In this document: piece after piece, positions 47,277-56,084 of the stretch
Numbering within the stretch: position 1 is the first letter of the stretch
Layout of the letters: every line of letters starts with the position of its first letter
Origin: Streptomyces sp. TP-A0356
GTDB lineage: Bacteria; Actinomycetota; Actinomycetes; Streptomycetales; Streptomycetaceae
DNA: 64,000 nucleotides
NCBI RefSeq assembly: GCF_001417775.1
Contig: NZ_BBZJ01000015.1
Span: forward strand, 248,001 to 312,000
Direction of reading: 5' to 3'
Made by a program: the position numbers and the translations under genes
The notes under the pieces: model-generated
Database searches by the model: none
Told to the model about the DNA's origin: nothing
The model's input: the letters and a program-made list of their open reading frames with translations, nothing else

Positions 47277-48734
47277 TCAGGGTGCGGGTGACCGGTGTAC
47301 GGGACACGCGTCGCCGGTGTCCGGGTCGCGGGCACCTTGTGCCGACGGTTCCTGGGCCGGCACGGGGCGACGGAGTTCGCAGATCATCTTGAGCGACCTC
47401 GGACCGAGGGTCGCCGCCGGGCGCGGTTGCTCGACGTGGCCGGGCAACGGACGCAGCCGCCAGCGGCGGGCGATCACGGTGACAGCCAGCGTGGCCTCCG
47501 CCATGGCGAACGTGTCGCCTATGCATTTGCGGCTGCCTGCCGCGAAGGGCAGCAGCGCGCCGTTCGCCACGGCCGTGGCGTTCCCCGGCAGCCAGCGATC
47601 GGGCAGGAACCGGTCGGGGTCGGGAAAGGACGCGGGATCGTGGTGCAGGAGGTAGGGGCTGTACAGGACGGTGGCTCCCCTGGGGAGCCGGAATCCGCCG
47701 ATCTCCGTCTCCCTGGTGGTCGTCCGGGTGAAGAGCCAGCCGGGCGGATACACCCGCAGCGTCTCGGTGACGACGCTGCGGGTGTAGACCAGGCGCGACA
47801 GTTCCTCCGGGCCGGGCCGCCGTCCGTCGGCGAGTACCGCGTCGGCTTCGGCGTGCAGCCGGCGCTCGACCTCCGGATGAGCGGGCAGCAGGCTGAAGAC
47901 GGAGCCCAGACACATCGCCGTGCTCTCGACCCCGGTGAGCAGAAGCGTGATCAACTGGTCGTGGATCTCCTGTCCGGTGACCCCGGCGGCCCCGTCGTGG
48001 GCTTCCTGGGCCTCCAGCAGGCTCCCCAGCAGATCGTCGCGGGGAACGCCCCGTCGGCGCTCGTCGACGACCGCGTCGATGATCGCGTGGAAGCGGGCGA
48101 ACGCGCGTCGATAGCGACGGTTCGCCGGCGTGGGAACGCGGAACAGAGGGGCGAGCGGAACGACCGTACGGATGAACAGGCCCCGGACGAGGGCGGCGAG
48201 GCAGTCGCGCACCTCGGCGACGGTCGCGGCGTCGAGCGAGTCGGACAGGAGGGCTCGGCTGGTGACCCGCGTGGTCAGGGCCAGCATGGCCGCACTGACG
48301 TCGACCTCCGTCCCGGGCCGCCACTCGCGGAACACCGCCTGGGCCTCCTCGCCCATCACCTGCGCGTAGTCGGCGATGCGGGAGGGCCGGAAGGTGGGCT
48401 GGATGAGCCTGCGCTGCCGTCGGTGCTGCGCGTGGCCACAGGTGACGAGGCCGTTGCCCATCAGCGGCCGGAGCCGTTCGTACTGCGGGCCGCCCTTGTC
48501 GAAGGTGCGGGTGTCCATGAGTATTCGGTGGACCAGCTCCGGGTGGCACGCCAGCCAGGCTCGCTGGGGGCCGAGGCGTATCTCGACCAGATCCCCGTGC
48601 ACGGGCAGGGACTTCAGGAATTCCAGCGGCCGACGGAACAGGGTGATACCGTGACCGACGAACGGGAATGGGAATATGCCTGGTGCAGTACCCACCGTCC
48701 ATGCTCGGTCTGATCGGGGCAGGGCACCACTCAT
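47277..48734 (-). CDS. Cytochrome P450, probable terpene oxidase
   Basis: 485 aa, longer than common actinobacterial P450s of about 400. I-helix LLLTGVESTAM (with Glu-Ser in place of the usual Asp-Thr), ExxR in VTETLR, and heme loop PFAAGSRKCIGDTFA with the Cys ligand. The shape and the neighbouring terpene cyclase recall the CYP170-type pair that oxidises epi-isozizaene in S. coelicolor. Likely to oxidise the cyclase product. No ferredoxin gene is adjacent, so redox partners come from elsewhere. Confidence 0.92.
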   Translation of the reverse strand: MSGALPRSDRAWTVGTAPGIFPFPFVGHGITLFRRPLEFLKSLPVHGDLVEIRLGPQRAWLACHPELVHRILMDTRTFDKGGPQYERLRPLMGNGLVTCGHAQHRRQRRLIQPTFRPSRIADYAQVMGEEAQAVFREWRPGTEVDVSAAMLALTTRVTSRALLSDSLDAATVAEVRDCLAALVRGLFIRTVVPLAPLFRVPTPANRRYRRAFARFHAIIDAVVDERRRGVPRDDLLGSLLEAQEAHDGAAGVTGQEIHDQLITLLLTGVESTAMCLGSVFSLLPAHPEVERRLHAEADAVLADGRRPGPEELSRLVYTRSVVTETLRVYPPGWLFTRTTTRETEIGGFRLPRGATVLYSPYLLHHDPASFPDPDRFLPDRWLPGNATAVANGALLPFAAGSRKCIGDTFAMAEATLAVTVIARRWRLRPLPGHVEQPRPAATLGPRSLKMICELRRPVPAQEPSAQGARDPDTGDACPVHRSPAP

Positions 48735-49060
48735 CGAATACCACCCGTCTTGGTCGGCACATGGAAATCGGCGAAAGAACGTTCCACCGACTTGGTGTTC
48801 GAGTCATGTCTTGCCAAGTGCAACTCGTCTTCGGCTGTGCGCTCCTCTTTCCAGGGGGGCGCACGGGAGCACAAGGAAGCATGGGCGAATCGGCGTTGTC
48901 GCCTGGCACATGCCACCCTTCCGCAACGCCCGCCCTGTGCGGCCCCCCCGGCGGCCGGGTGATCGATTCCTCACATGGGTCTTAATCCGCCTGCTGTACA
49001 AGGGGGCCTTGATACTTTCGGTTGAGGGCGTACACGCCGTCAGAGAGAAGAAGGCGCGAC
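48735..49060. other. Divergent intergenic region
   Basis: 326 bases carrying promoters for the P450 operon and the transglycosylase-like gene. Short frames exist on both strands but none has a credible ribosome site plus coding bias. Confidence 0.5.
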
Positions 49061-49735
49061 ATGGCCGAATCCCGGACGCGGCGGCGTTGGCGGTGGCTTA
49101 CGCTCGCCGTGTTCGCCGTGGCCCTCTACGTCATCGTGCGCGCGGCCCACTCCCCGCAGGCCGGTACGACTCCCCCACCTAGGGAATCGGCCTCCGCGCC
49201 CACGTCGTCGACCGGCTCGGCCAGTCCCTCCGTCTCGGCGTCGCCCTCCTCGTACGACCCTTCGGGCTACGCCTCCCAGGTCCGTACCCGAGCCCGCCAG
49301 ACGGGCATCGGCGCGCAGTTGCTGATGGCGATCCTCTACAACGAGGCGTACAAGCCGCACGACCCGGAGTTGGAGCGGGCATGGCAGCGGTACAAGCCGG
49401 GCGCTTCCTTCGGTATCGCGAACATGCACCGCGCCGCCTTCAACGAGGTCAAGCAGGGCCGGGACTTCGCCGACCGGCGCTGGGAGGAGTTGCCCGACGA
49501 CCGGAACCTGGCCATCGAGGCGGAAGCCTGGTACCTGCACGACCTCGCGGCGCGGCTTCCGGCCCGGTGGCCCGCGTCCTACAGCAGGGACGAACTGCTG
49601 GCCCTCGGCTACAACGCGGGTGCGGGCAACATGCTCGCCTTCGCCCGTGGCGCGTCTCCGGGCGGCCAGGCACAGTCGTACCTGGACCGTCTGCACGCCA
49701 ACTGGGCCAAGGCGGGCCGAGCGGTAGCGGGGTAG
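49061..49735 (+). CDS. Membrane-anchored lytic transglycosylase-like protein
   Basis: 224 aa. A basic N-terminus and one membrane helix (residues 10-30, RWLTLAVFAVALYVIV), then a Ser/Thr/Pro-rich linker (35-70), then a lysozyme-like domain: MAILYNEAYKPHD with the likely catalytic Glu, SFGIANMHRAAF, and LLALGYNAGAGNM, which together follow the SLT pattern E...S.G...NY/YNAG. Acts on peptidoglycan outside the membrane. ATG after GAGAGAAGAAGG. Confidence 0.82.
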   Translation: MAESRTRRRWRWLTLAVFAVALYVIVRAAHSPQAGTTPPPRESASAPTSSTGSASPSVSASPSSYDPSGYASQVRTRARQTGIGAQLLMAILYNEAYKPHDPELERAWQRYKPGASFGIANMHRAAFNEVKQGRDFADRRWEELPDDRNLAIEAEAWYLHDLAARLPARWPASYSRDELLALGYNAGAGNMLAFARGASPGGQAQSYLDRLHANWAKAGRAVAG

Positions 49736-49741
49736 GGCCCC

Positions 49742-49765
49742 GCGGCCCCCGGGTATCGGGGCCGC
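49742..49765. terminator. Hairpin terminator
   Basis: gcggcccc / ggggccgc, perfect 8-bp stem with an 8-base loop, 6 bases after the transglycosylase-like gene. Confidence 0.7.
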
Positions 49766-49806
49766 CGTGAACCGCTGAGGCGAACGGCGGCGCACGGTCG
49801 GCATCG

Positions 49807-50598
49807 TCAGCCGCGGAGGGCCGCGAGATCCCTGCCCGGCAGATGGATCCAGCCCTCCTGCCGGGCGGCCGCGCGCTCGTCCGGGGTACGGGGCCACACG
49901 GTGTCCTCGATCTGCACGGCACGGGCGACCAGGGCGCAGACCAGGGCGTCGAGATGGTCGTGGCTGTCGGCGCACTGCGCGCGCACTGCCTCGGGGAGCG
50001 ACAGCCCCAGGCCCACCTCGACCGAGCGGACGATGTGTTCCCGTAGGGCACGGGCTCCCGGCCCGGCGCTCTTGTAGCTGCGGGTGAGGTGGATCCCCCA
50101 TCGCCGCAGTGCCGCGGCCGGGTAGACCTCGGCAACCGGTCCGGACCCGTCCCGGGGCACGGGGACGCCCGTCGCCGCGAGGGCGTCCAGCAGATAGGCC
50201 GCTCGTAGCGCCACGACACCCAGAAGATCGGTCGACACCGACAGCGGAGGCCGCATCGAGGTGGCCTTCCAGGTGAGGTCGTCGGTCAGCCGGAACCGCA
50301 GCGCGTCAAGACCGGGCCTGCCGTCCGTACGGTCCTGGAACCTGACGGGAGGCGGCAGCCGGGTGCCTCGGTGGTGGGCCAGGACCGTTGCCACGAAGTT
50401 CGAGGGCCAGCCGAGGGGGCAGTCGAGGCCTGTCTTGTCGGCCGCCCGGACGACCGCCAGGAGTTCCTCGTCTCCCTCGGGTACCAGGAACTCCACCGTC
50501 AGGCCGCCCTCGTCTCCCCAGACCACCCGGCACACCGCCGTTCGCCGCGCGCTCGCAGCAAGGTCGACGCCGACGGTCACCGTCTGTTCTTGCACCAT
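49807..50598 (-). CDS. DUF429 protein
   Basis: 263 aa from the ATG at 50598 (GGGAGATC upstream). The RNase H-like DUF429 fold starts with the acidic strand TVGVDLAASARRTAV, continues with GLDCPLGWPSNF and AEVYPAAALRRWG, and ends with the Asp pair SHDHLDALVCALVAR. These acidic residues are conserved in the family; the biochemical role is unknown. Longer starts up to 50718 add no homologous sequence. Confidence 0.82.
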   Translation of the reverse strand: MVQEQTVTVGVDLAASARRTAVCRVVWGDEGGLTVEFLVPEGDEELLAVVRAADKTGLDCPLGWPSNFVATVLAHHRGTRLPPPVRFQDRTDGRPGLDALRFRLTDDLTWKATSMRPPLSVSTDLLGVVALRAAYLLDALAATGVPVPRDGSGPVAEVYPAAALRRWGIHLTRSYKSAGPGARALREHIVRSVEVGLGLSLPEAVRAQCADSHDHLDALVCALVARAVQIEDTVWPRTPDERAAARQEGWIHLPGRDLAALRG

Positions 50599-50740
50599 GC
50601 CGAGATCTCCCTGGTCGATCTCGCCGTGTGGGTGACCGACGACGTCGACCGGCTGGAGCACGTCTCCGGCGCGGACTACAGCGGCCCGCGCATCAGCACC
50701 CGCACCTGACACCGACATCGTCCCCCCGGGGATGACGGTG

Positions 50741-50956
50741 TCAGTCCTCGGCGGACCGCTGGAGCATGGCGAGGGTCAGGACGTTCCCGCCGATGCCCCA
50801 GCCGCCGTCGGTGACCTCTTCCACCAGGACCATGGTGTTGGAGCGGGCGCGTTCACCGTAGATCTCGACGTACAGCTCGGTGGTGCGGGCGACGATCTGC
50901 TGCTTCTGCCTCTCGTCGAGGGATCCGGCAGGGACCTTGAAGTTCGCGAACGGCAC
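50741..50956 (-). CDS. 4-Oxalocrotonate tautomerase-like small enzyme
   Basis: 71 aa with GTG start followed by Pro, giving the N-terminal Pro nucleophile after Met removal (PFANFKVPAG). The chain matches the tautomerase fold length and the pattern LDERQKQQIVARTTELY and VLVEEVTDGGWGIGG. Same direction as and 59 bases after the SDR gene, so probably co-transcribed. Confidence 0.85.
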   Translation of the reverse strand: MPFANFKVPAGSLDERQKQQIVARTTELYVEIYGERARSNTMVLVEEVTDGGWGIGGNVLTLAMLQRSAED

Positions 50957-51015
50957 GGTGGCTCTCTTTCGGAGTGTGACTGCAGGACTTGGTCGGACGT
51001 GGAGCGGGGCGGCTG

Positions 51016-51819
51016 TCAGACGATGCCGCCGTTGGCGCGGATCACCTGGCCGTTGACCCAGTGACCTGCCGGGGAGGCGAGGAAGGCCACCACCTCGGCG
51101 ATGTCGCCGGGGGTGCCGAGGCGCTCCAGCGGGGGCCCTGCGGCCAGCCGGGCGACTGTCTGTTCGTCCTTGCCTTCCAGGAACAGATCGGTGGCGGTGG
51201 GGCCGGGGGCGACGGCGTTGACGGTGACGTCCCTGCCGCGCAGTTCGCGTGCGAGGATCATCGTGAGTGCCTCGACGGCGCCCTTGCTCGCGCTGTAGGC
51301 GCCGTAGCGGGGCAGGGCCAGGCCGACCACGGACGTGGAGAACGTGACGAGCGCGCCCCCGCCGCGAAGCCTCCGGGCGGCCTGCCGGCCGACCACGAAG
51401 GTGCCCCGGATGTTGGTGCGGTGGAGCGCGTCCAGCTCCGCCAGGTCCAACTCTGCGACCGGGGCCAGATGCATGCGGCCGGCCGCGTGGACGACGACGT
51501 CGACTCCGCCGAACTCGGACTCCGCGGTGTCGAACAGCGCGGCCACCTGCTCGTCGTCGGCGACGTCGGCCTGGACGGCGACCGCCCGGCCACCGGCGGC
51601 GGTGACGTCCTTGACGGCGGCCTCGGCCAGATCGCGGTTGCCCGCGTAACCGACGACGACCGCGTATCCGTCGGCGGCCAGCCGGTTCACCGTCTCGCGG
51701 CCGATGCCACGCGAGCCGCCGGTGACGAGGGCGACGCGGGGCTGATCGTGGCCGTGCGCGGAGGAGGCGCGGCCCGCCGCGGTCTCCTGGGCGGGTGACG
51801 CGGTGTCTCGTGGGGACAT
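51016..51819 (-). CDS. SDR-family oxidoreductase
   Basis: 267 aa, classical SDR. NAD(P) loop ALVTGGSRGIGRETVN, active-site Ser in TFSTSVVGLAL, Tyr and Lys in YGAYSASKGAVEAL, and the end block GTPGDIAEVVAFLASPAGHWVNG. 20 extra residues at the N-terminus are polar. Substrate unknown. Divergent from an XRE regulator, an arrangement typical for small inducible oxidoreductases. Confidence 0.92.
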   Translation of the reverse strand: MSPRDTASPAQETAAGRASSAHGHDQPRVALVTGGSRGIGRETVNRLAADGYAVVVGYAGNRDLAEAAVKDVTAAGGRAVAVQADVADDEQVAALFDTAESEFGGVDVVVHAAGRMHLAPVAELDLAELDALHRTNIRGTFVVGRQAARRLRGGGALVTFSTSVVGLALPRYGAYSASKGAVEALTMILARELRGRDVTVNAVAPGPTATDLFLEGKDEQTVARLAAGPPLERLGTPGDIAEVVAFLASPAGHWVNGQVIRANGGIV

Positions 51820-52001
51820 GAGGACTCCTGGGGAGCGTGCCGGATCGGGGATGCCACGGCGCGTGGATCGTGGCGCGGGGCGACTGCGTCGTCGGCGGTG
51901 CCCTGCTCGCCTCCACCGTGGGCCGGTCGTCCCGCGTCAGCCACGGCTGCGTCTACCCGGGGGTTGTCATCCCCTGGCTCGGCCCGTCGGCACACGTCAC
52001 G

Positions 52002-52883
52002 ATGGAGGGCGTGAACCACTCGGAGCTCGCCGCCTTTCTGAGGTCCCGGCGCGACCGGGTCCGCCCGGCCGACGTCGGCCTGCCGACCGGCCCCCGACGC
52101 CGGGTGCCCGGTCTGCGACGCGAGGAGGTCGCCCAGCTGGCCGGGCTGTCCGCGGACTACTACACGGAGCTGGAACGCGGGCGCGGCGCCCAGCCCTCCG
52201 CCCAGGTACTCGCCGCCCTGGCGCGGGCGCTGCGGCTGAACGGCGACGAACGCGACCATCTGTTCCATCTCGCCGACCGGCCGCTGCCTCCGGCGGCGCA
52301 CGGTCCGACCGCGCATGTCCAGCCGGCCCTGCTCGGCCTGCTGGACCGGCTCACCACCACCCCCGCGCAGGTCATCACCGACCTGCACGAAACCCTTGTC
52401 CAGAACCGTCTGGCCGCCGCACTCGTCGGCCGTCCTCCGGCGGTGCGGGGCCCGGAGGCGAGCTTCGTCCACCGCTGGTTCACCGACCCGTCCGCCCGTG
52501 CTCTCCACCCGCCCGAGGACCACCCCCACCACTCCCGGGTCTTCGTCGCCGACCTGCAGGCGGTCGCCGCGCGGCGCGGTGGCGACGTCGAAGTGACCCG
52601 GATGGTGGCCGCGCTCCGGCGGCGCAGCGAGGAGTTCGCCGCCCTCTGGGACACCCATGACGTCGCCCTCAGGCGGACCGACCACAAGCGCATCGTCCAC
52701 CCCGCGCTGGGCGTCATCGAGCTGGACTGCCACAGCCTGTTCAGCGAGGACGGTCGCCAGCGCCTGCTGTGGTTCAGCGCTCCGCCCGGTACCGAGGGCG
52801 CCGCCCAGCTGGAGCTCCTCTCCGTCATCGGTACGCAGGACATGACGACCAGCGGGAACGAGCTCGGACAGCGGAAGGCCTGA
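52002..52883 (+). CDS. XRE/MmyB-family regulator
   Basis: 293 aa. Helix-turn-helix at about 8-75 (LRREEVAQLAGLSADYYTELERGR) and the MmyB-like ligand domain afterwards (about 105-280), with FVHRWFTDPSARALHP and the ending VIGTQDM. Binds an unknown small molecule, probably fatty-acid-like in relatives. Divergent from the SDR and tautomerase genes, which it probably controls. ATG chosen at 52002; GTG at 52011 is possible. Confidence 0.88.
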   Translation: MEGVNHSELAAFLRSRRDRVRPADVGLPTGPRRRVPGLRREEVAQLAGLSADYYTELERGRGAQPSAQVLAALARALRLNGDERDHLFHLADRPLPPAAHGPTAHVQPALLGLLDRLTTTPAQVITDLHETLVQNRLAAALVGRPPAVRGPEASFVHRWFTDPSARALHPPEDHPHHSRVFVADLQAVAARRGGDVEVTRMVAALRRRSEEFAALWDTHDVALRRTDHKRIVHPALGVIELDCHSLFSEDGRQRLLWFSAPPGTEGAAQLELLSVIGTQDMTTSGNELGQRKA

Positions 52884-52902
52884 GCCCGCGGATCCCGGCG
52901 CT

Positions 52903-52944
52903 CCCCGGCGGCCGTGCCGGGCCGGCGCTGTACGGCCGCCGGGG
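52903..52944. terminator. Long-stem bidirectional terminator
   Basis: Perfect 13-bp stem ccccggcggccgt / acggccgccgggg between the convergent regulator and glycerol kinase genes. Confidence 0.85.
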
Positions 52945-52976
52945 CGGACCCGTAGCGCCGGGCGTTCGGGAAGTCC

Positions 52977-54491
52977 TCACCGGCGCTTCGGCGGCTGGAT
53001 CCACCCGAGGGACCGCTCGACGGCTCGCTGCCAGCACTCGTACTCCCACTCGCGCCGTTGGGGATCCATCGCAGGCAGCCACTGGGCGGCCCGGTGCCAG
53101 TTGCGGCGCAGGACCTCCAGGTCCGACCAGTAGCCGGCCGCGAGTCCGGCGGCGTAGGCGGCGCCGAGGGAGACCGTCTCCGCGACCAGGGGCCGCACCA
53201 CGGGCACATCGAGTACGTCGGCCAGGAACTGCATGAGCAGGTTGTCGGACGTCATGCCGCCGTCCACCTTGAGCTGCTGCAGGGGGAAGGGGGTGTCCGC
53301 CTTCATGGCGTCGACGACCTCCCGCGTCTGCCAGCCGGTGGCCTCCAGCACGGCTCGGGCCAGGTGGCCCTTGGTGATGTACGAGGTGAGGCCGACGATG
53401 ACGCCGCGGGCGTCGCTGCGCCAGTGGGGTGCAAACAGACCGGAGAACGCGGGGACGATGTAGCAGCCGCCGTTGTCCTCGACGGTGAGCGCCAGGGTCT
53501 CGATCTCGGGTGCGGTGTGGATCAGCCCCAGCCGGTCGCGGAACCACTGGACCAGCGCGCCGGTGACGGCGATCGGCCCTTCCAGGGCGTAGACCGTGGG
53601 CTGGTTCGCGATCTTGTACGCGACCGTGGTGAGGAGGCCGTGCCGGGACCGCACCACGTCGGTGCCGGTGTTCATGAGCAGGAAGCTGCCCGTCCCGTAC
53701 GTGCACTTCGTGTCTCCGGGCGAGAAGCACGTCTGTCCGAACAGGGCCGCCTGCTGGTCGCCGAGGGCGGCCGTGATGGGGACGCCCGGGAGCACCGCGC
53801 GGGCGTCGCCGTAGGTCTCGGCCGAGGAGCGGATCTCCGGCAGCATCGCGTGCGGCACCCCGAAGTACGCCATCAGCTCTTGGTCCCAGGTCAGCTTGCT
53901 GATGTTGATGAGCATGGTGCGGCTGGCGTTGGTGGCGTCGGTGATGTGCAGGCCGCCGTCCGCACCACCGGTGAGATTCCAGATCAGCCAGCTCTCGATG
54001 GTGCCGAACAGCACCTCACCGTTCCGGGCGCGCTGTTCCAGCCCTTCGACGTGGTCGAACAGCCACCGGATCCGGGGTGCGGAGAAGTAGGTCGAGGGGG
54101 CCAGGCAGCAGCGTTCGAGGAAGAAGTCGTCGCCGGGCTCCTTCCTCAGGTCCTCGACGAGCGCAGCGGTGCGGGTGTCCTGCCAGACGATCGCCCTGCC
54201 CAGCGGGGTGCCGGTCCGCCGGTCCCAGAGCACCGTGGTCTCCCGCTGGTTGGCGATCCCGATGGCGGCGATCTGCCGGGCGTCCAGGTGGGCCTTGGAC
54301 AGCGCCTCGGGCACGATGCGCTGGAGATTGCGCCAGATCTCGACGGCGTCGTGCTCGACCCAGCCGGGCCGCGGGAAGTGCTGCTGGTGCTCCCGCTGGG
54401 CGACCGATACCAACCGCCCGCGCTGGTCGAACAGCATGCATCGTGTGGAGGTGGTGCCCTGGTCGATGGACATCACATACCGGTCAACCAT
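52977..54491 (-). CDS. glpK: Glycerol kinase
   Basis: 504 aa, full length. Phosphorylates glycerol. N-terminal ATPase loop SIDQGTTSTRCMLFD, glycerol-binding ANQRETTVLWDRRTG, GTIESWLIWNLTGG, and the C-terminal KVDGGMTSDNLLMQF. All FGGY signature blocks are intact. In S. coelicolor the gyl operon is regulator-glpF-glpK-glpD; here only the regulator is adjacent, 41 bases upstream, and no glycerol facilitator or glycerol-3-phosphate dehydrogenase is present in the window. Confidence 0.96.
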   Translation of the reverse strand: MVDRYVMSIDQGTTSTRCMLFDQRGRLVSVAQREHQQHFPRPGWVEHDAVEIWRNLQRIVPEALSKAHLDARQIAAIGIANQRETTVLWDRRTGTPLGRAIVWQDTRTAALVEDLRKEPGDDFFLERCCLAPSTYFSAPRIRWLFDHVEGLEQRARNGEVLFGTIESWLIWNLTGGADGGLHITDATNASRTMLINISKLTWDQELMAYFGVPHAMLPEIRSSAETYGDARAVLPGVPITAALGDQQAALFGQTCFSPGDTKCTYGTGSFLLMNTGTDVVRSRHGLLTTVAYKIANQPTVYALEGPIAVTGALVQWFRDRLGLIHTAPEIETLALTVEDNGGCYIVPAFSGLFAPHWRSDARGVIVGLTSYITKGHLARAVLEATGWQTREVVDAMKADTPFPLQQLKVDGGMTSDNLLMQFLADVLDVPVVRPLVAETVSLGAAYAAGLAAGYWSDLEVLRRNWHRAAQWLPAMDPQRREWEYECWQRAVERSLGWIQPPKRR

Positions 54492-54532
54492 GATCGGGCC
54501 TGCCTTCCGATGCGTCGCGCAGGTGCTGGGAC

Positions 54533-55300
54533 CTACCAGCGGGTCGCCCCCAGGTCTCTGGAAATAGCTCGTGCGGCTTCCCGGAGCAGGGTGATCAGGG
54601 CCGGTTGCGGTCGGCGCTGGGTGTCGCAGATCCGCTCGACCGGGCCGGATACGCCGATCGCGCCCACCACGAGGCCGCCGTGACCCCGGATCGGCGCGGC
54701 GACTCCGGCCTCGCCCATGCTCATCTCCTGTACCTCGGCGCCCCAGCCGAACTCCCGGATCTCGCCGAGGGCCTGGTTGAGGGCCTTCGGGTCGACCAGG
54801 GTGTGCCGGGTGTACGCCTCCAGTCCGGCCTCCAGCAGTGGCTCGACGGGCGCCGCCCCGAAGGCCAGCAGAACCTTGCCGAGCGAGGAGGCATGCAGCG
54901 GGAGCAGCGCGCCCACGTCCAGGGTCTGGAGGGTGTCGTCCGGCCGGAAGACGTGGTGGACCACGAGGACCTGGCCCTCCAGGGGCGTGCCCAGACGGAC
55001 GGCCTCACCGCTGCGGGCGGCCAGGGCGTCGGCCCAGTTCAGGGAGCGGGACCGCAGCTCATTGACGTCGAGGTAACTGGTGCCGAGGTGCAGCAGGGCC
55101 GCCCCCAGCTGGTACTTTCCCGTCGCCTCGTCCTGCTCCACGAAGTCCACGTGCTGCAGGGTGCGCAGAATGCCGTGGGCGGTGCCCTTGGCGAGCCCGA
55201 GCGAGGACGCCACCTCGCCGAGCCCCAGCCGACGGGGGCCGCCGGCGAGCAGACGCAGGATCGCCGCCGCCCGTTCGATGGACTGGACTGGGCCGGCCAT
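54533..55300 (-). CDS. gylR: IclR-family regulator, GylR-like
   Basis: 255 aa. Winged helix-turn-helix at about 5-65 (RLGLGEVASSLGLAKGTAHGILRTLQ) and the IclR effector domain after it (SSLGKVLLAFG, GEAGVAAPIRGHGG, VVGAIGVSGP). Resembles GylR, which represses glycerol use in S. coelicolor. Lies immediately upstream of glpK, so it should control it. Confidence 0.9.
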   Translation of the reverse strand: MAGPVQSIERAAAILRLLAGGPRRLGLGEVASSLGLAKGTAHGILRTLQHVDFVEQDEATGKYQLGAALLHLGTSYLDVNELRSRSLNWADALAARSGEAVRLGTPLEGQVLVVHHVFRPDDTLQTLDVGALLPLHASSLGKVLLAFGAAPVEPLLEAGLEAYTRHTLVDPKALNQALGEIREFGWGAEVQEMSMGEAGVAAPIRGHGGLVVGAIGVSGPVERICDTQRRPQPALITLLREAARAISRDLGATRW

Positions 55301-55453
55301 GAAGCGATCTTAGTCCGAGTCCGCCCGGCTCACGACTGGCGTTCGGTAATGCCGACCCATGTTCATTGACCCACCCGCACTTCCTTCCTTAGCGTGCCAT
55401 AACGCCCGCGCCCGGCCTCCGGCCGGCAGCGCTGCACGGAGGAAGGAGGGCCT

Positions 55454-55882
55454 GTGACAATAGCGCAACTCGACGCCGCGCCTCGCGCAGGAGTCGAACA
55501 CGTCTTTCCGCTGCCGCACGACCCCAGGGCCGTCTCGGCGGTACGCCGACGCGTGCGCACGGTCCTCACCGCTTGGAAACTGCCCGCGGACATCGCCGAG
55601 GACGTGCTCCTCGTGATCTCGGAGCTGCTCACCAACGCGATCGTCCACGCCCTGCCCCCGGCGGCTCTCCGGCTGTCGCAGGCCCTGCTGGAGGGCCGCA
55701 GGGCCGTTCGCGTGGAAGTGACCGACGCGGGGCCCGCGGCAGCGGCGGGGCTGTCGGCGCTCGCGGTCGATCCGGACGAACACGGCCGGGGCATCGACAT
55801 CGTCACCACTCTGTCGACCCGGTGCGGCGTACGAACACACCGCGGCGGCACCAGCCGGTGGGCAGAGATGCTCGTGGGGTGA
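55454..55882 (+). CDS. RsbW-like ATP-binding anti-sigma protein
   Basis: 142 aa, HATPase_c fold of the Streptomyces anti-sigma type. N-box VLLVISELLTNAIVHA, then DEHGRGIDIVTTL, the G1-like block. GTG start with GGAGGAAGGAGGG. Likely to bind or phosphorylate an anti-anti-sigma factor; the large SpoIIE phosphatase just downstream has the same domain at its end. Confidence 0.88.
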   Translation: MTIAQLDAAPRAGVEHVFPLPHDPRAVSAVRRRVRTVLTAWKLPADIAEDVLLVISELLTNAIVHALPPAALRLSQALLEGRRAVRVEVTDAGPAAAAGLSALAVDPDEHGRGIDIVTTLSTRCGVRTHRGGTSRWAEMLVG

Positions 55883-56084
55883 GAGTCGGGGGGTGGGGCC
55901 GGCCGGGGCGCGGAGGGCGTCCCCGCCGCACCGGCTGAATGCGCCTTCGTGGGCAAGCGCGTGCCGCCGAGCGGGCGGAGCGGGGGCCTGCGACTCTGAG
56001 AGTACGTGCCACTGGTCCGGAAGTCCGCGGCCGAGGGCGGGCAGGAGCGGACCCGGGGGCCTCCGGGCGAAGGAAGGGCTGCGC

